Origin: Novakomyces olei
Taxonomy: Eukaryota > Ascomycota > Novakomycetes > Novakomycetales > Novakomycetaceae
Length of the DNA: 64,000 nucleotides
Direction of reading: 5' to 3'
Assembly (NCBI GenBank): GCA_016906335.1
Contig: JADEYG010000007.1
Coordinates: forward strand, 2,186,001-2,250,000
A program made the position numbers and the translations under genes. Of the stretch, positions 35,569 through 47,469 are shown piece after piece (the stretch's first letter is position 1; every line of letters begins with the position of its first letter). The notes beneath the pieces were generated by a model, which saw only the letters and a list, made by a program, of their open reading frames with translations, had not been told where the DNA came from and made no database searches.

Positions 35569-38500
35569 ATGGCGGACGATCGGCGTGACTGGCACGCGCC
35601 CGTGTCCGGGTTTGGTAAGCGGCGTCCGTATCCTCCTCAATGCAAACTGAAGAGAAGCACAGCAGTTTGCCTGCAAAGAAGGCAAACTGCAAGCAAAAAC
35701 TGCCTTTGCTCTCCAAATACCTTTGTTTCCTGCCGCTGACCTTTACAGCTGGAGGCAATTCCTCTTCCAGTCGCGACGGATCGGGCGGTGTGGCTGCTTC
35801 ACCGCCTCGTTCCGGCAATGCTGCGCCGTCGGGCACTGCTCACTCGCGTCCTTCTTCGGCCGACAATCTCAGCGTCTCTGGCGCTCCTTCTTCCTACACC
35901 GTTGGAGCCAGCGCAATGCCGGCTCAACAGCAGAGGCAGTCTCCGAATTCTGGGTCGTACATTGCGAGCCCGACCGGAGCGAGCAGTGCTCAGCCGGCTC
36001 AGCACTCTTCGCAGCCTCCGCCTCCGCCTTTTCTAGGGACTGCTGCACATGACCAATCGGGGCAGCTGCCGCCGTTCTCTCGGTACGTTTGCCCATTCAT
36101 TTGCTATTTCTCTGCTTTTGCTACTCGTGTCGTACTCCTCCTATTCTTTACCTCTGTTTCCTTTTCGTTTCCTTTTCTTTTACTATTCTTTTCCTATTAT
36201 TTTCTTACTCTTTTCCTACTCTTGTCCTATTCTCTCTACACCTCGTTTCTGTTCATTTCCATTTTCTAATTCTCATCTCCGGCTCTTTTCATCTACTAAT
36301 ACTCAGACCATCCGGCCCAGTTCTGCCACCTCCGCCGAATATGAACCCTGCACAGCAAGCGGGTGCTGGTAAGAATTTCGTTACAGCAATAGATAAAAGT
36401 CACGATTGAGACTAACGGCAGGTCGCTACTATGGATCCCAAATATCGCTGCCCAGTATGATGCAGCCCTCGTCTTTCGGGGCCGGAGCAGGCAGCAATGC
36501 GTACAGTCTGCCGGCAATACAGCCGCCCTCAATGGCTCCAGAATCCTCGGGGTACTCGTTGCAACGTCCCCTCAGCTCGGCAGGCACAAATGGGCCCGAC
36601 AGTGGTCCTCGTCGTTCGCCCCAGCAGCATACGTCCCAATTATCACCACAGCCGCCGGCTCATACTCAGCATCTGGCTTACTCTGCCTCACCGGCTCCCA
36701 CCATGGTCCCTCCGGCACCAGCAGGAGCTGCTTCTGCTGCTTCTGCTGCTTCTGCTGCTTCTGCTGCTGCTCCTCCTCCTCCTCCGTCGGCTCCACCTCC
36801 AGATACTGGTGCCGGCTACCGTCCCTTGAACGTAAGGGACGCTCTCTCCTACTTGGACCAGGTCAAGATCCAATTTTCTGATCAGCCGGACATATACAAT
36901 CGCTTCCTCGATATTATGAAGGACTTCAAGTCACAGGCAATCGATACGCCAGGCGTAATTGAACGCGTGTCCACTCTGTTTAGAGGCCACCCAAATCTTG
37001 TTCAGGGATTCAATACGTTCCTGCCTCCGGGGTACCGTATCGACTGCTCCCTGGACCCGTCTGATCCTAATCAGATCCGTGTAACTACGCCAATGGGCAC
37101 AATGACCCAGAGCAACGGCCTGGGCCAGTTGTCTGCTCCGCAATCGTCTACCCTGCGCTATGATAATGCTCAGTGGAGCCATCCTGGTATGTACCAGCAC
37201 CTGCCTCCTGCAGCTGCCTATCCCGACCAAGGATTGGGAGTGGGATACTTGCAACAACAACAACAACAACAACAGCAACAACAACAACAGCAACAACAAC
37301 AACAGCAACAACAACAACAGCAACAACAGCAACAACAACAGCAACAACAACAACAGCTACAACCTCAGTCTCAGGGCCAAGCACAGATCTCTGGCCAGTC
37401 TCTGTCTAGGCCAGACTCTATTCCTCCGCAAGAGTATGTTTACCCTGAGAACGGAGGCGGTCGGGACTCACGCAGCGGATCAATGGCACCAGAAGGCCGT
37501 CGGGGACCGGTAGAGTTCAACCATGCGATCACGTACGTAAACAAGATCAAAAACAGGTTTGCGAATGAGCCGGAGACGTACAAAAACTTTTTGGAGATTT
37601 TACAGACTTACCAGCGTGAGCAACGGCCTATCCAGGACGTTTACGCTCAGGTAACCGTCATTTTCAAAGACGCTCCTGATCTTTTGGAGGATTTCAAACA
37701 GTTCTTGCCGGAGAACAATGCAGGCCAGGCGAATGCCCTGTTTGGAATGGCTCCAAGACTGCCACCAGTCGGTAACTTTGCTCCGCCTGCGGGTCAGGCT
37801 GCCGGTGGCTCTTCCACCGTAACTCAGCAGCCTAATGCCGCTCATGCAGCAAGTACTGGTCCTGCCACTACTTCTGCCGGCACAGGAACACGGGATAAAC
37901 GTCGACGCAATAATAATAATAATACTAATACTAATACTAATAGCAATAATAGCAATTCTAATAGTAACAACAGCATCTACGATGAGCGAATACAGCCCAA
38001 TGTACCCGGCCAGCCATCAGCGCCTTCGTCACAGGCTCAAGGCCAGGGCAAGTTCAATGCGCAGAAACGGGCACGGTACTCTCAGCCAGCAAAACCCTCG
38101 TCAGCGGCAGCGGCAGCGGCAGATATGAGCAATGTCAGTCCGACGCTGGTGCCGAGTGTACCGGAACCCCTGCTTCCGCCAGCCCCGCCGCTTAAAGGCG
38201 GAATTACGCCTGAGGAAATGGCCTTCTTTGACAAGGTTAAAAAGTACCTGGCCTCCAAACAGACGTACAATGAGTTTCTCAAGGTGCTGAACCTGTTTAG
38301 TCAGGATATTCTGGACAGGGAGATGCTGGTAGAGTGTGTGGACAATTTTATAGGCTCAAACAAGGAGCTGATGGACTGGTTCAAGGCCTTTGTTGGCTGG
38401 CAGGAGGCAAAGGAGAGCTTTATTGATAACGTGCCAGCGCCTCGGCCGAGGGTAGATTTGATGCTCTGCGAGTCGTATGGGCCTAGTTACCGGCTTCTGC

Positions 38501-41500
38501 CTCGGCTGGAGGCTCAGCTGCCTTGTTCCGGTAGGGACGAGATGTGCTGGGAAGTGCTGAACGACGAGTGGGTGAGCCATCCGACATGGGCCTCGGAAGA
38601 TTCCGGGTTCGTAGCCCACCGCAAGAACCAGTATGAGGAGGCACTGCACAAGTTGGAGGAAGAGCGGTACGAGTACGATTTGAACATTGAAGCCAACTTG
38701 CGGACGATCCAGCTGCTTGAGCCGATTGCTCTGCGAATAGCCAACATGTCGGCCGAGGACAGGGCCATGTTCAAACTGCCTCCGGGCCTGGGCGGCCGTA
38801 GTATCAGCATCTACCAGAAAGTTATCCGCAAGGTGTATGACAAGGACCGTGGCCTTGAGGTAATTGCCGCCCTTCACGAGTCACCGGCAGTGGCAGTGCC
38901 TATTGTACTACGGAGGCTGAAGCAAAAAGACGAAGAATGGCGCAGAGCTCAGCGGGAATGGAACAAAGTGTGGCGGGAGACAGAGCGGCGGAACTATACG
39001 AAATCTTTGGACCACCAGGGAGTCACCTTCAAGTCGCAGGATAGGAAACAGATATCCAACAAGTCCTTTTTGGCAGAGATTGAGAGTATTAGGAGACAGC
39101 AGCGAGAAGCAAGGTCCCACCCTGGCAGGGGCAATGGTTTTGCCACAGCGGCCGCTCCAAAGTACCAGTTTGAGCAGGTCTATAGCGACATGGATGTCGT
39201 GCGCGATATACACAGACTGGCCTCGTGTTTTATAGAGCACAGCTCAAACGCATCCGCCAACGACAAGGACAAAATGCTCGGCTTTATTGTATGCTTTCTG
39301 CCTTTGTTTTTTGATCCGCCTGGCACAGTGGCAGGCAAGGGCCAAAGTGCACTTGAAAGGCAAACTGGACCCGCCAAAGACAGGCACAAGGCTGAGCCTG
39401 GAACTGAAGCTGAAGCTGGAGCTGAAGCTGAGCCAGAAGCAGAAGCAGAATCTGGTACTGAACGTGGTCAGGACGCAGTGTCGAGTGCCCAAGACCCGCA
39501 AGCGTCTGTGGCAGCAAGGCCCTCCTCACACGTGTCTGAGGGCAAACAGCTTCGGCAGCCGAGACGGGACGAAGATCTGCTGAGAGACGTGTTGCGTAAA
39601 TCGGGACGGCACAGCAGCAATGCCCGAGTCTCCGCTCGCAATTCGCGGGAGGCGAGTGTCGACAGCAGTTCAGTGGCCGATTCTTTTGCTCACGGATCTG
39701 CTGACGAGCAGAATGCCGGACTCGTTAGTGGAGGCACCAATTTGGCCGCTGTTGATACAGACGACGAGTCTGGGATTGAAGGAGCGTCGGCTTATTCGGC
39801 TCCGACAATGGCAGAGAAGGCGAGCCAAGTATGGATTCAGCACAAGAAGGAGCCGGACGGAGTCACGGACAGAGGGCGGCCTTTAATCGGCAGCGACGCT
39901 GAAGCAGGAGAGGGCAAAAGTGGGACCTTTGGAGGAGCAGCACTTGACCAGTCTCGCCCGGCTTTGGGCAATAATAATAATAATAGCAATGGCAATGGCA
40001 ATAATAATGGCAATAATAATGGCAACAACAACAACAACAATAATAATAACAACAACAACAACAACAACAGCAATGGAGGAGCATTACCACATCGTAAAAC
40101 CTTTTCGCTGTTTGGCAATACAAACATCTATTGCTTTTTCCGACTGCTCCATGTCCTGTACAGCCGATTGCAGTACTTGAAATCCATTCAGCACAGCGAG
40201 CTCAAGAACCCGTGCCTTTCCAGTGTGAATCCTGTGGCGGTAGAGTTGGGCATTAAAGCCGCTGAGCCTCCAGCGCCTCCTGCTGCGACGGTAACAGACG
40301 CGAGCAAGCCGCGGTACGAGCAGCTGCTGGATCTGGCTGAGCGGTTCATCCGAGGCGACGTTGACCAGGCGCCGTTTGAGGACGCTGTCCGGCGTCTGTA
40401 CCATACAAAAGGCTTCAGAATCTACACAGTGGACAAGGTCCTTTCTGCGTTTATGAAGCAGGTGCATACGATAGTAAACGATGCAAATATTGGAGACCTT
40501 GTGCTCTTTTTCGAGCGCGACAGGACTCAGCCGTGGACGACGCCTCGGCAGCAGATTATCTACCGTCTCCAAGCAGAGACGGTCGTGGGACCAGAGGATC
40601 CGTTGTACCGTGTAGACTGGAACACAGAGACGGAGACGGTGGCTATTCAGCTCGTGGGCAAAGACGATCTCACCGTCGACCAGACTGTCTCTGCGGAAGA
40701 ACGGTGGGCTTACTACATCGACAGCTACGTCATGTCCAGTCCAACGGAAGGCGTTCCCCTTGAGCGGATACGAAGGCCTTTTCTCGCCCGCAATTTGCCG
40801 GAAAGCGCTGCTCAGGTTTCTGAGGGGGCTGATAGGCAGGTGCTCATGGACTCGTACATCGAGTCTGGGCTCGAGATCAAGATTTGTATTATGACGTACC
40901 GTCTGTTCTACATCAGCGGGACAGAGGACCGGTTTGCCCGTGACCCGAGCCGGTCAGCGTCGCTCGACGCTGTAAATAAAGCCGCTGCAGACCGGCGAAA
41001 GCGGTTTGCAGTATGGCTCAACGACAGTGCCTCTGGCTGGCGCCAGGGGATTGATGACGAGGCAGAATTAAAGGAAATGAAGCAGTCTGCAGATCAGTTG
41101 CTGCGTCCAGACTCTGCAGAGTCAGAGGGGAATATGCAAGGCGAGCAGAATGATGGTGGCAATAACTATAATGCCAAAGATAATAACGAAAACAATAATA
41201 TTGATGACAATAATATTGATGACAATAATATTGATGACAATAATATTGATGACAATAATATTGATGACAATAATATTGATGACAATAATATTGATGACAA
41301 TAATATTGATGACAAAAATAATAAAGAAAAAGAAGAGAAATCTGCTGCGGCCGATGTCGATGGCGATGCTGAAAGACCAGGGCAAGACGATAGTGCTGAT
41401 GTGACTATGAACGATCAAATTGAAGATGAAACTGAAAGGCAAGAGGCTAAAGGGCCTATTACGGACAAGGCGACAGAGCCTTCTCCTGTGCCAGAGGCAA

Positions 41501-41565
41501 AGGACGAACAGGCGGCGCTCCTGCCCAAGGAAGAACAGGCTGATGTATCTATTCCCGACGCGTAG
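35569..41565 (+). CDS. SIN3: Sin3 transcriptional corepressor scaffold
   Basis: Scaffold of the Rpd3/HDAC corepressor complex. Exons 35569-35614, 35749-36082, 36307-36368 and 36422-41565 give about 1861 aa. Three paired amphipathic helix domains are clear: PAH1 from about residue 279 (YRPLNVRDALSYLDQVKIQF), PAH2 from about 511 (VEFNHAITYVNKIKNRF) and PAH3 from about 746 (MAFFDKVKKYLA). The HDAC-interaction domain follows from about 826 (CESYGPSYRLLP, CWEVLNDEWVSHPTWASED). The C-terminal Sin3_C region includes LYHTKGFRIYTVDKVL. Low-complexity inserts are large: about 35 glutamines (37252-37356), an Asn/Ser run (37907-37970), an Asn-rich run (39968-40074) and eight IDDNN repeats (41194-41313). 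Alternative extra introns in the long last exon are possible but not needed. Confidence 0.96.
37252..37356 (+). repeat. CAA/CAG tract in SIN3 (polyglutamine)
   Basis: About 35 uninterrupted glutamine codons, mixed CAA and CAG, in the linker between PAH1 and PAH2. Confidence 0.95.
41194..41313 (+). repeat. 15-bp coding minisatellite in SIN3 (AATAATATTGATGAC)
   Basis: Eight nearly perfect 15-bp copies encoding NNIDD near the acidic C-terminus. The perfect nucleotide identity points to recent expansion. Confidence 0.95.
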
Positions 41566-41786
41566 GCGTCGATAAAAGGTTCTATTACGGGCCAATCACG
41601 ATTGGCCTCGCTTGGATATGATTTAATTTATACTCTTAAAGGCCAGCTGCGTCATGTAAATAAATAACCAAATAAATAATAAATCATGTCTGAAAAACAC
41701 CTGAACCCATATTGTATACAGCACAAGGCGCTTGTATAGTAACATTGTCGGGCTATTCTCGTCATAGCAGCAGTAAGCCAGAATTA

Positions 41787-41803
41787 GTTAGGGTTAGGGT
41801 TAG
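41787..41803 (+). promoter_or_regulatory. interstitial telomere-like motif TTAGGGTTAGGGTTAG
   Basis: Two and a half exact TTAGGG repeats in the 456-bp spacer between SIN3 and the NPC2-like gene, about 220 bp before the latter's start. The spacer has no gene. Possible Tbf1/Teb1-type binding site by motif only. Confidence 0.5.
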
Positions 41804-42021
41804 TTTCGCTTTTCTAACATTAACTGTTTTAACAATACCAGTGCTTTGCAAACTACTTGATTACTGACGGATATAGCGCACATACAATCAGTCAGTCAAT
41901 ACAATTAATTAATTAATTATCTAGTGTGATTCTTATACAGAGTCTAGCCTTGCTCATGTACGCCACCCTTTTAATCATAATATTGCATAATCCACTGTCG
42001 CCGCTGTCAGATCCAATCAAT

Positions 42022-42787
42022 ATGCGAATCGCTAATCTGTTCACTATTCTGCTCGCTTACGTCGCGTCTGTGGACGCGCGTTTGCAGGGCGACATCAAAT
42101 CCTTACAAACGACCGGCGAGCCTGTTCCCGGAGCGAACCCCTTGTTTCACTGTGCAGTGGAGGCGGATGCGCCCAAGGATATCCTGGAACTTCAGCAGGT
42201 GGATCTCGACCCAAATCCGCCTTTGGCCGGCTCTGAGCTGGTCATAAAGGGCCGAGGGCTGCTCAGTGAGCCAGTGCTAAACGGCTCTTTTGTATGGATC
42301 ACCGTAAAGTACAATGTTATTCGCCTACTCGACCAGCGGTTTGATTTGTGCGAACAGGTATGATCCACGTTAATTATTATTTTTATTTTGTTTTTGTTTT
42401 TGTTTTTGTTTTTCATTTTTGATTTTATTTGTTTTTAATTTTGTTGTTTCTGGTTCATTGTTCACCGCTTGTCCATATATTGCTGCACGGTCTGTTTAGG
42501 TCTGTCTGCAAATGTCTATTTCTCTTGCTTTGTATTACCTTTGCTCTATCTGATACTAACGTGAGGTGGGAAACGTCGATCTCAAGTGCCCTTTAGAAAA
42601 AGGCGAGCTGGAAATCGAGAAATCAGTCGCTCTACCGGACAAGATTCCACCAGGAATTTATACTGTGACGGCAGACGTGCGCTCGCCCGATGATCGCCGC
42701 ATCACTTGTTTAACTGCTGCAGTAGCTTTCAAGCCTTCATCACGACTGGGTAGCTTTTTGTATCAGCAGGGGGATGAAAAAGAGTAG
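42022..42787 (+). CDS. NPC2: phosphatidylglycerol/phosphatidylinositol transfer protein, ML (NPC2-like) domain
   Basis: Secretory or vacuolar lipid/sterol carrier. Exons 42022-42357 and 42566-42787, 185 aa. Signal peptide MRIANLFTILLAYVASVDA, then DIKSLQTTGEPVPGANPLFHC with the first of the domain cysteines, LELQQVDLDPNPPLAGSELV and the FDLCEQVGNVDLKCPLEKG segment across the intron, and IPPGIYTVTADVRSPDDRRI near the C-terminus, all standard for fungal PG/PI-TP. Three of the four canonical disulfide cysteine regions (FHC, LCEQ...KCP, ITC) are visible. The 208-nt intron is T-rich with gttttt repeats. A decayed copy of this gene lies about 800 bp downstream on the same strand. Confidence 0.92.
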
Positions 42788-43610
42788 AAATGCTCCAGTG
42801 CAGTCTCCGTGAATAGGTTGCAAAACACCATCTTGGCATTTGTGTCAGCATAGTCTTATATTCTGCCTTCTATTATCGCTTGGTTTTTATTTTTTTAGTT
42901 TGTCTTGCCTGATTTATGGCCTAATCTCTGGAATTCTGTTTTTGTCGAATACATTTCAATGCCAAGTATTGTCTGGTCATGGGTGTTGTTCGTAGCAAGA
43001 TTCACGGCAGGCTTATTTTCATACATGCTCTTTTTTACTACTTGTTGGCGACATGAAATTGTATATTTTGCCATGCGCGTGTTACAATAAATGTTCCACC
43101 AGAACAGCATCTGTCGTATTGCCATTTGCGCTCCGGTACAGGCTGTATCATGCGCCAGGCTTTTTTATGCTTATTGATGCATCGATTTACGTCTTGTGCG
43201 TGTCAGCCGATAAATTTTTATGCTAATGCTTGACGCGCTTTACAGAAAATCGATTTGTTCTCAAAGCGTCTAGAAAATTGCTATTTTGCCATCAATATGC
43301 TCACTCTGTCTGGAGAATTGGAATGAATTTTGGAAAGTAGGCTTTGAAAGCCTCTTATTGCTTCTAATCAAATGGGATTTAAGCTTCGTCAAACGAACGC
43401 CCTGGGATTCTGTAATTTTGTGCGGCCCTGTTGGTCCAATGACATAGTATAGCTTCTTCACTCGTATCCCTTATTCGTAATTAGTGTTTGCTCTTTGTGA
43501 TAGGCCCCACTTTATCGAGTCAAGTCCAGCAAAGTATTTTATAAAGAGCAAGACATGTGTCAAAAAGGAAGCATCCAACCTATTTGATTCGACAGGATAG
43601 ATATCAATTA
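42788..43610 (+). other. spacer between the NPC2-like gene and its decayed copy
   Basis: No gene recognised and no strong repeats in about 820 bp. Short frames on both strands look random. Confidence 0.5.
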
Positions 43611-44390
<780 letters not shown>

Positions 44391-44556
44391 CCTGCCGAAT
44401 GATATTTATTGATTTATACGCCCTTTCAGAGCTGTAAAATGGATATCAAAGTCGTCACATTTTACACAAGGCATGTGGCACTTGGAATGTGTATCGATAT
44501 GAACAATAGAAATACACGTACGTGTCTATAATACAATTAACAGCCGCCTGACCATA

Positions 44557-45924
44557 TTAGCCGGTCTGTAAAGCTTCATAGGCAGCTTCTCCGTCAGCGA
44601 GTAACAGCACATCGTTACCAAAGGCCAACGTTCGCAGCCCCGTTGATTCTGTAGCTGTTTGTAATAGTGCGAGCACATCATGCCTATCCCACCCATGATA
44701 ATCGTATAGGGTTGCCACAGAAAACCCTGGCGCTACCAGCTTTAGGTTGCGGCATACGTGTGGCAGTGATATGAGAATACGTTGTGCCATTCGCAAATCA
44801 AGCCTGTCTGTGCATAAGCAAGTCAGGTTCACGACCTCGTGTTTTTGTTGCCGTAGCATAAGGCAAACTGCTTTACAGAATCCATAAGATCCAGTGCAGC
44901 GCAATTGCTCAAACTGTACTACATTGAAAAGGTCTGGGGTCCAGTCCTGCGACTGCCAGTGCGCCAGAGTACGCGCATCCTCGTCCACCCGTTCATCCCA
45001 CGCCATATTGAGCCAGGCATTAGAGTTTTCCTGTGAATGTGCAATGATGGAAGGTCCTACCCGTGGATTTGATTGGACCAGTAGCTCCGTTAACAGCGGT
45101 GAAGATCGTTGAATTACGATATCCACACGGTCATCACGCTGACGCAAGTATTTAAACAAGGCATTCCATGCCTGCCGAACTTTTGGTGCCACCCACAGGT
45201 CAGGAAACTTTGGAATGTGTAGAACGATATGGCCCATTTGGCCTTGCAGCGCCTGGCACAAGTGTACGCCAGCAGCAAAAGGGGGCCGAACGAACGTTGC
45301 TGTTTCAATATGCAGAGCCTTCAGCGAGTCCATTAGCGGGACTATTGTTGGAAAGGAGGGGACACCGGGCCTGTGCTCGTCATCAAAGACTACCTCCAGC
45401 TGCAGCGGCAGATCCAGATCTTTGATTATATCCAGTCCCTCTCTCACTCCTGCGGTAGACAGCTCCTTTTCCAGTGGGCTGAGAGAGTAGTAGACTGATA
45501 TTAAGAATTTCCGGCTGTCGTGGAGTATGCGGGTATACTGAGGAGCCAATTGCCGCATTGCCTGGGCCAGCAGCATGAGCTCATTGACGCCATTGTGTGC
45601 TTGTTCGCTCGTGGCTCCGACAAGAACAGACTCACGGAGGTGCACGTGCCAGTGGTGCTGCTTCAGGACCGAGTGAGCGCAAGCGGCTGTATCCACGTCC
45701 GCATATACTCGGCGCCATCGGCCGCCGATGAGACGGTGCAGCTCGAGAGAAAGCGCATTTTCAGCTACTCGAAATCCGCCTCCTGAAACATCTTCCATAA
45801 CGATATCTCGGCATTCGCGGCTGATTTCGCGGAACCGAAGAACGGCACAGACGTCCGGGCTGTCGCGCACAAATGCATAAATGCCCTCTTTGATTTCGGT
45901 CGCTGCATCAGTCCAATTTGCCAT
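44557..45924 (-). CDS. F-box-like/leucine-rich protein of unknown function
   Basis: Single exon, 455 aa. The N-terminus (IYAFVRDSPDVCAVLRFREISRECRDIV in two pieces around the cysteine) resembles a degenerate F-box: helix, DSPDV-AVLRFREISREC in place of LPxE...L..L..VS..W. The rest shows irregular leucine-rich stretches (LKALHIETATF, VVNLTCLCTDRLDLRMA, CRNLKLVAPGF, GLRTLAFGN) as in fungal F-box/LRR proteins that show little sequence conservation. No transmembrane segment or known catalytic motif is visible. A substrate adaptor of an SCF ligase is the natural guess, but it is only a guess. Confidence 0.65.
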   Translation of the reverse strand: MANWTDAATEIKEGIYAFVRDSPDVCAVLRFREISRECRDIVMEDVSGGGFRVAENALSLELHRLIGGRWRRVYADVDTAACAHSVLKQHHWHVHLRESVLVGATSEQAHNGVNELMLLAQAMRQLAPQYTRILHDSRKFLISVYYSLSPLEKELSTAGVREGLDIIKDLDLPLQLEVVFDDEHRPGVPSFPTIVPLMDSLKALHIETATFVRPPFAAGVHLCQALQGQMGHIVLHIPKFPDLWVAPKVRQAWNALFKYLRQRDDRVDIVIQRSSPLLTELLVQSNPRVGPSIIAHSQENSNAWLNMAWDERVDEDARTLAHWQSQDWTPDLFNVVQFEQLRCTGSYGFCKAVCLMLRQQKHEVVNLTCLCTDRLDLRMAQRILISLPHVCRNLKLVAPGFSVATLYDYHGWDRHDVLALLQTATESTGLRTLAFGNDVLLLADGEAAYEALQTG

Positions 45925-46631
45925 GGCACTCTGAGCCAGGCAGCAGGCCGAAAACCTGGAGAATAAAAATTACGCTATACAGAAGGAGCCTACGAATCTA
46001 ACTATTAGACGTGGGATTATGTCATTTTTGTCTATTAATCTCACAATTATGGGCAAATAATTTTAATAATATAGACATAATCTCATTTTCAATATTTATT
46101 AGCTTATAATATAAATTATTTATTAACTTAAAATATAAATTATTTATTAACTTAAAATATAAATTATTTAATATTATTAATGGTGCAGGAACTGGACACT
46201 GGCAAACAAGTCATACTATGGGCGACGATTTTTGCTTTTTAACATTAGTTTATGAATTAATTAATTAATTAATTTAAAATGAATAAAATGTATTAAAAAA
46301 GAGTACGCAACACAGGCGCAGGCGTAAACCTACGATTGTTGTGAATTGCTGTGCAAACCTACAATCGTTGTGCAAACTTACGATTGTTGTGCAAACCTAC
46401 GATTATTATAGTACCAATTCTCGTTTTCAAACCATGCCACTATGCTAACACAGTACTGTTCAAAGGTGTAGGTCCAGTAACTACTCTGAATCATGGTAGA
46501 TTGCACGCTGTACCGCCCACACCGTACTGTATCTAGCGCAACCCCAACCAATTAATGCATATCCGCCAGCAAAGCACCCCAAGTCTCTCCCCAATGCCCC
46601 ATATTTACAGCCTCACCGAGCCCCGTTCCGT
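45925..46631 (+). repeat. AT-rich intergenic region with short tandem arrays
   Basis: Three copies of a 24-bp unit (attaacttaaaatataaattattt) at about 46095-46170 and four copies of a 19-bp unit (cctacgattgttgtgcaaa with variants) at about 46328-46402. No gene recognised. Confidence 0.7.
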
Positions 46632-47161
46632 TCATGAGTCACCTGAATTTGTGTACCGCTGCACTGCTATCTGCTGTGCCGCGTCGGTAGCGATAGCACT
46701 AGCTATCGCTACCTGCGCAGCATTGTCACGCGTGCCTATACATGTGCTCCCGATGTACCGTTTGTCCGATGGATTGAGCAGTATCTGATCCGCAGTGATC
46801 GTGTCCTTGACCGATCGATCACACACTATTTGGTTTGCTTGGATAACAAGTGTGTCTGGCTGAGAAGGCCGACTGTAGCACGCAGTGACCCGCTCAGGCA
46901 AGCCCATTTGCAGCCTCAATGCGATCTCGATTGCGCAGCTCTGAGCGACAGAAAGCCGAGCTATGCTCGTGCCTCGGTTCGCTGCAGCCGCGTGGTTAGG
47001 CAGATTGCTGGTGACGAGAACACCGTCTTCGTCGGTTATAAAGGCCGAGACGTTGTCGCTGGGACATATTAGCGACTTGGTCTCAATTCCAAATCTTCTG
47101 CTTACGCGTCGACAACGGACGAGAGAGACGGCTGCCGCAGATCGGCGGCAGTATCCGTCAT
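46632..47161 (-). CDS. Roadblock/LC7-like small protein
   Basis: Two exons, 47161-47106 and 47058-46632, joined by a 47-nt intron with perfect signals (GTAAGC...GCTAATATGTCCCAG), 160 aa. The start MTDTAADLRQPSLSSVVDA runs into VSAFITDEDGVLVTSNLP, then ARLSVAQSCAIEIALRL and DTLVIQANQIV. This order of strand, long helix and strand with a TDEDG-type turn is that of Roadblock/LC7 domains, as in dynein light chains and Ragulator/EGO subunits. A further in-frame 42-nt segment (about 46787-46828, starting GTGTGT and ending CAG) might be an intron; removing it joins VIQANQI to ILLNPSDKRYIG. A perfect 12-bp hairpin (46685-46712) lies in the coding part. The family assignment is by pattern only. It is divergent from SHY1. 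Confidence 0.6.
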
Positions 47162-47469
47162 TGCTGCGGCCGCACTATTACCGTACTCAAGCGTGTTTGA
47201 TGCCTCGCCGCTCGTGGAAACGGCACACAGGTTTAATATGAGGTTTAATATGAGATTTATTGAGATTTATTGAGATTTATTGAGATTTAATAAGAGATTT
47301 AATATGCGGATTTTGGTATAGTGGAACCCAAACTTATATTAGGTTTAGGGTTAGCTAGTATAATAGCAATAATATTGATAAAGCAAAAAAATCTAACGTG
47401 TAAAGATACAGTATGTAATAAATAGCTGACGCTGCGAATAAGCCGTTTGCTCATATTTGGGGTCATAGA
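47162..47469 (+). promoter_or_regulatory. shared divergent promoter (Roadblock-like gene / SHY1) with TTTAGGGTTAG motif
   Basis: 308-bp spacer between two divergent starts. It holds gagattta(tt) repeats at about 47230-47300 and a telomere-like TTTAGGGTTAG at about 47344-47354, roughly 120 bp before the SHY1 ATG. Confidence 0.5.

Noticed and set aside
36931-37353. Minus-strand polyleucine frame
   Set aside because: Complement of the SIN3 CAA/CAG tract.
39837-40127. Minus-strand polyleucine/cysteine frames in SIN3
   Set aside because: Complement of the AAT/AAC asparagine run.
46685-46712. Perfect 12-bp hairpin GGTAGCGATAGC...GCTATCGCTACC as a terminator or RNA element
   Set aside because: It lies in the coding part of the Roadblock-like gene where alanine/isoleucine codons explain it; recorded only as a curiosity.
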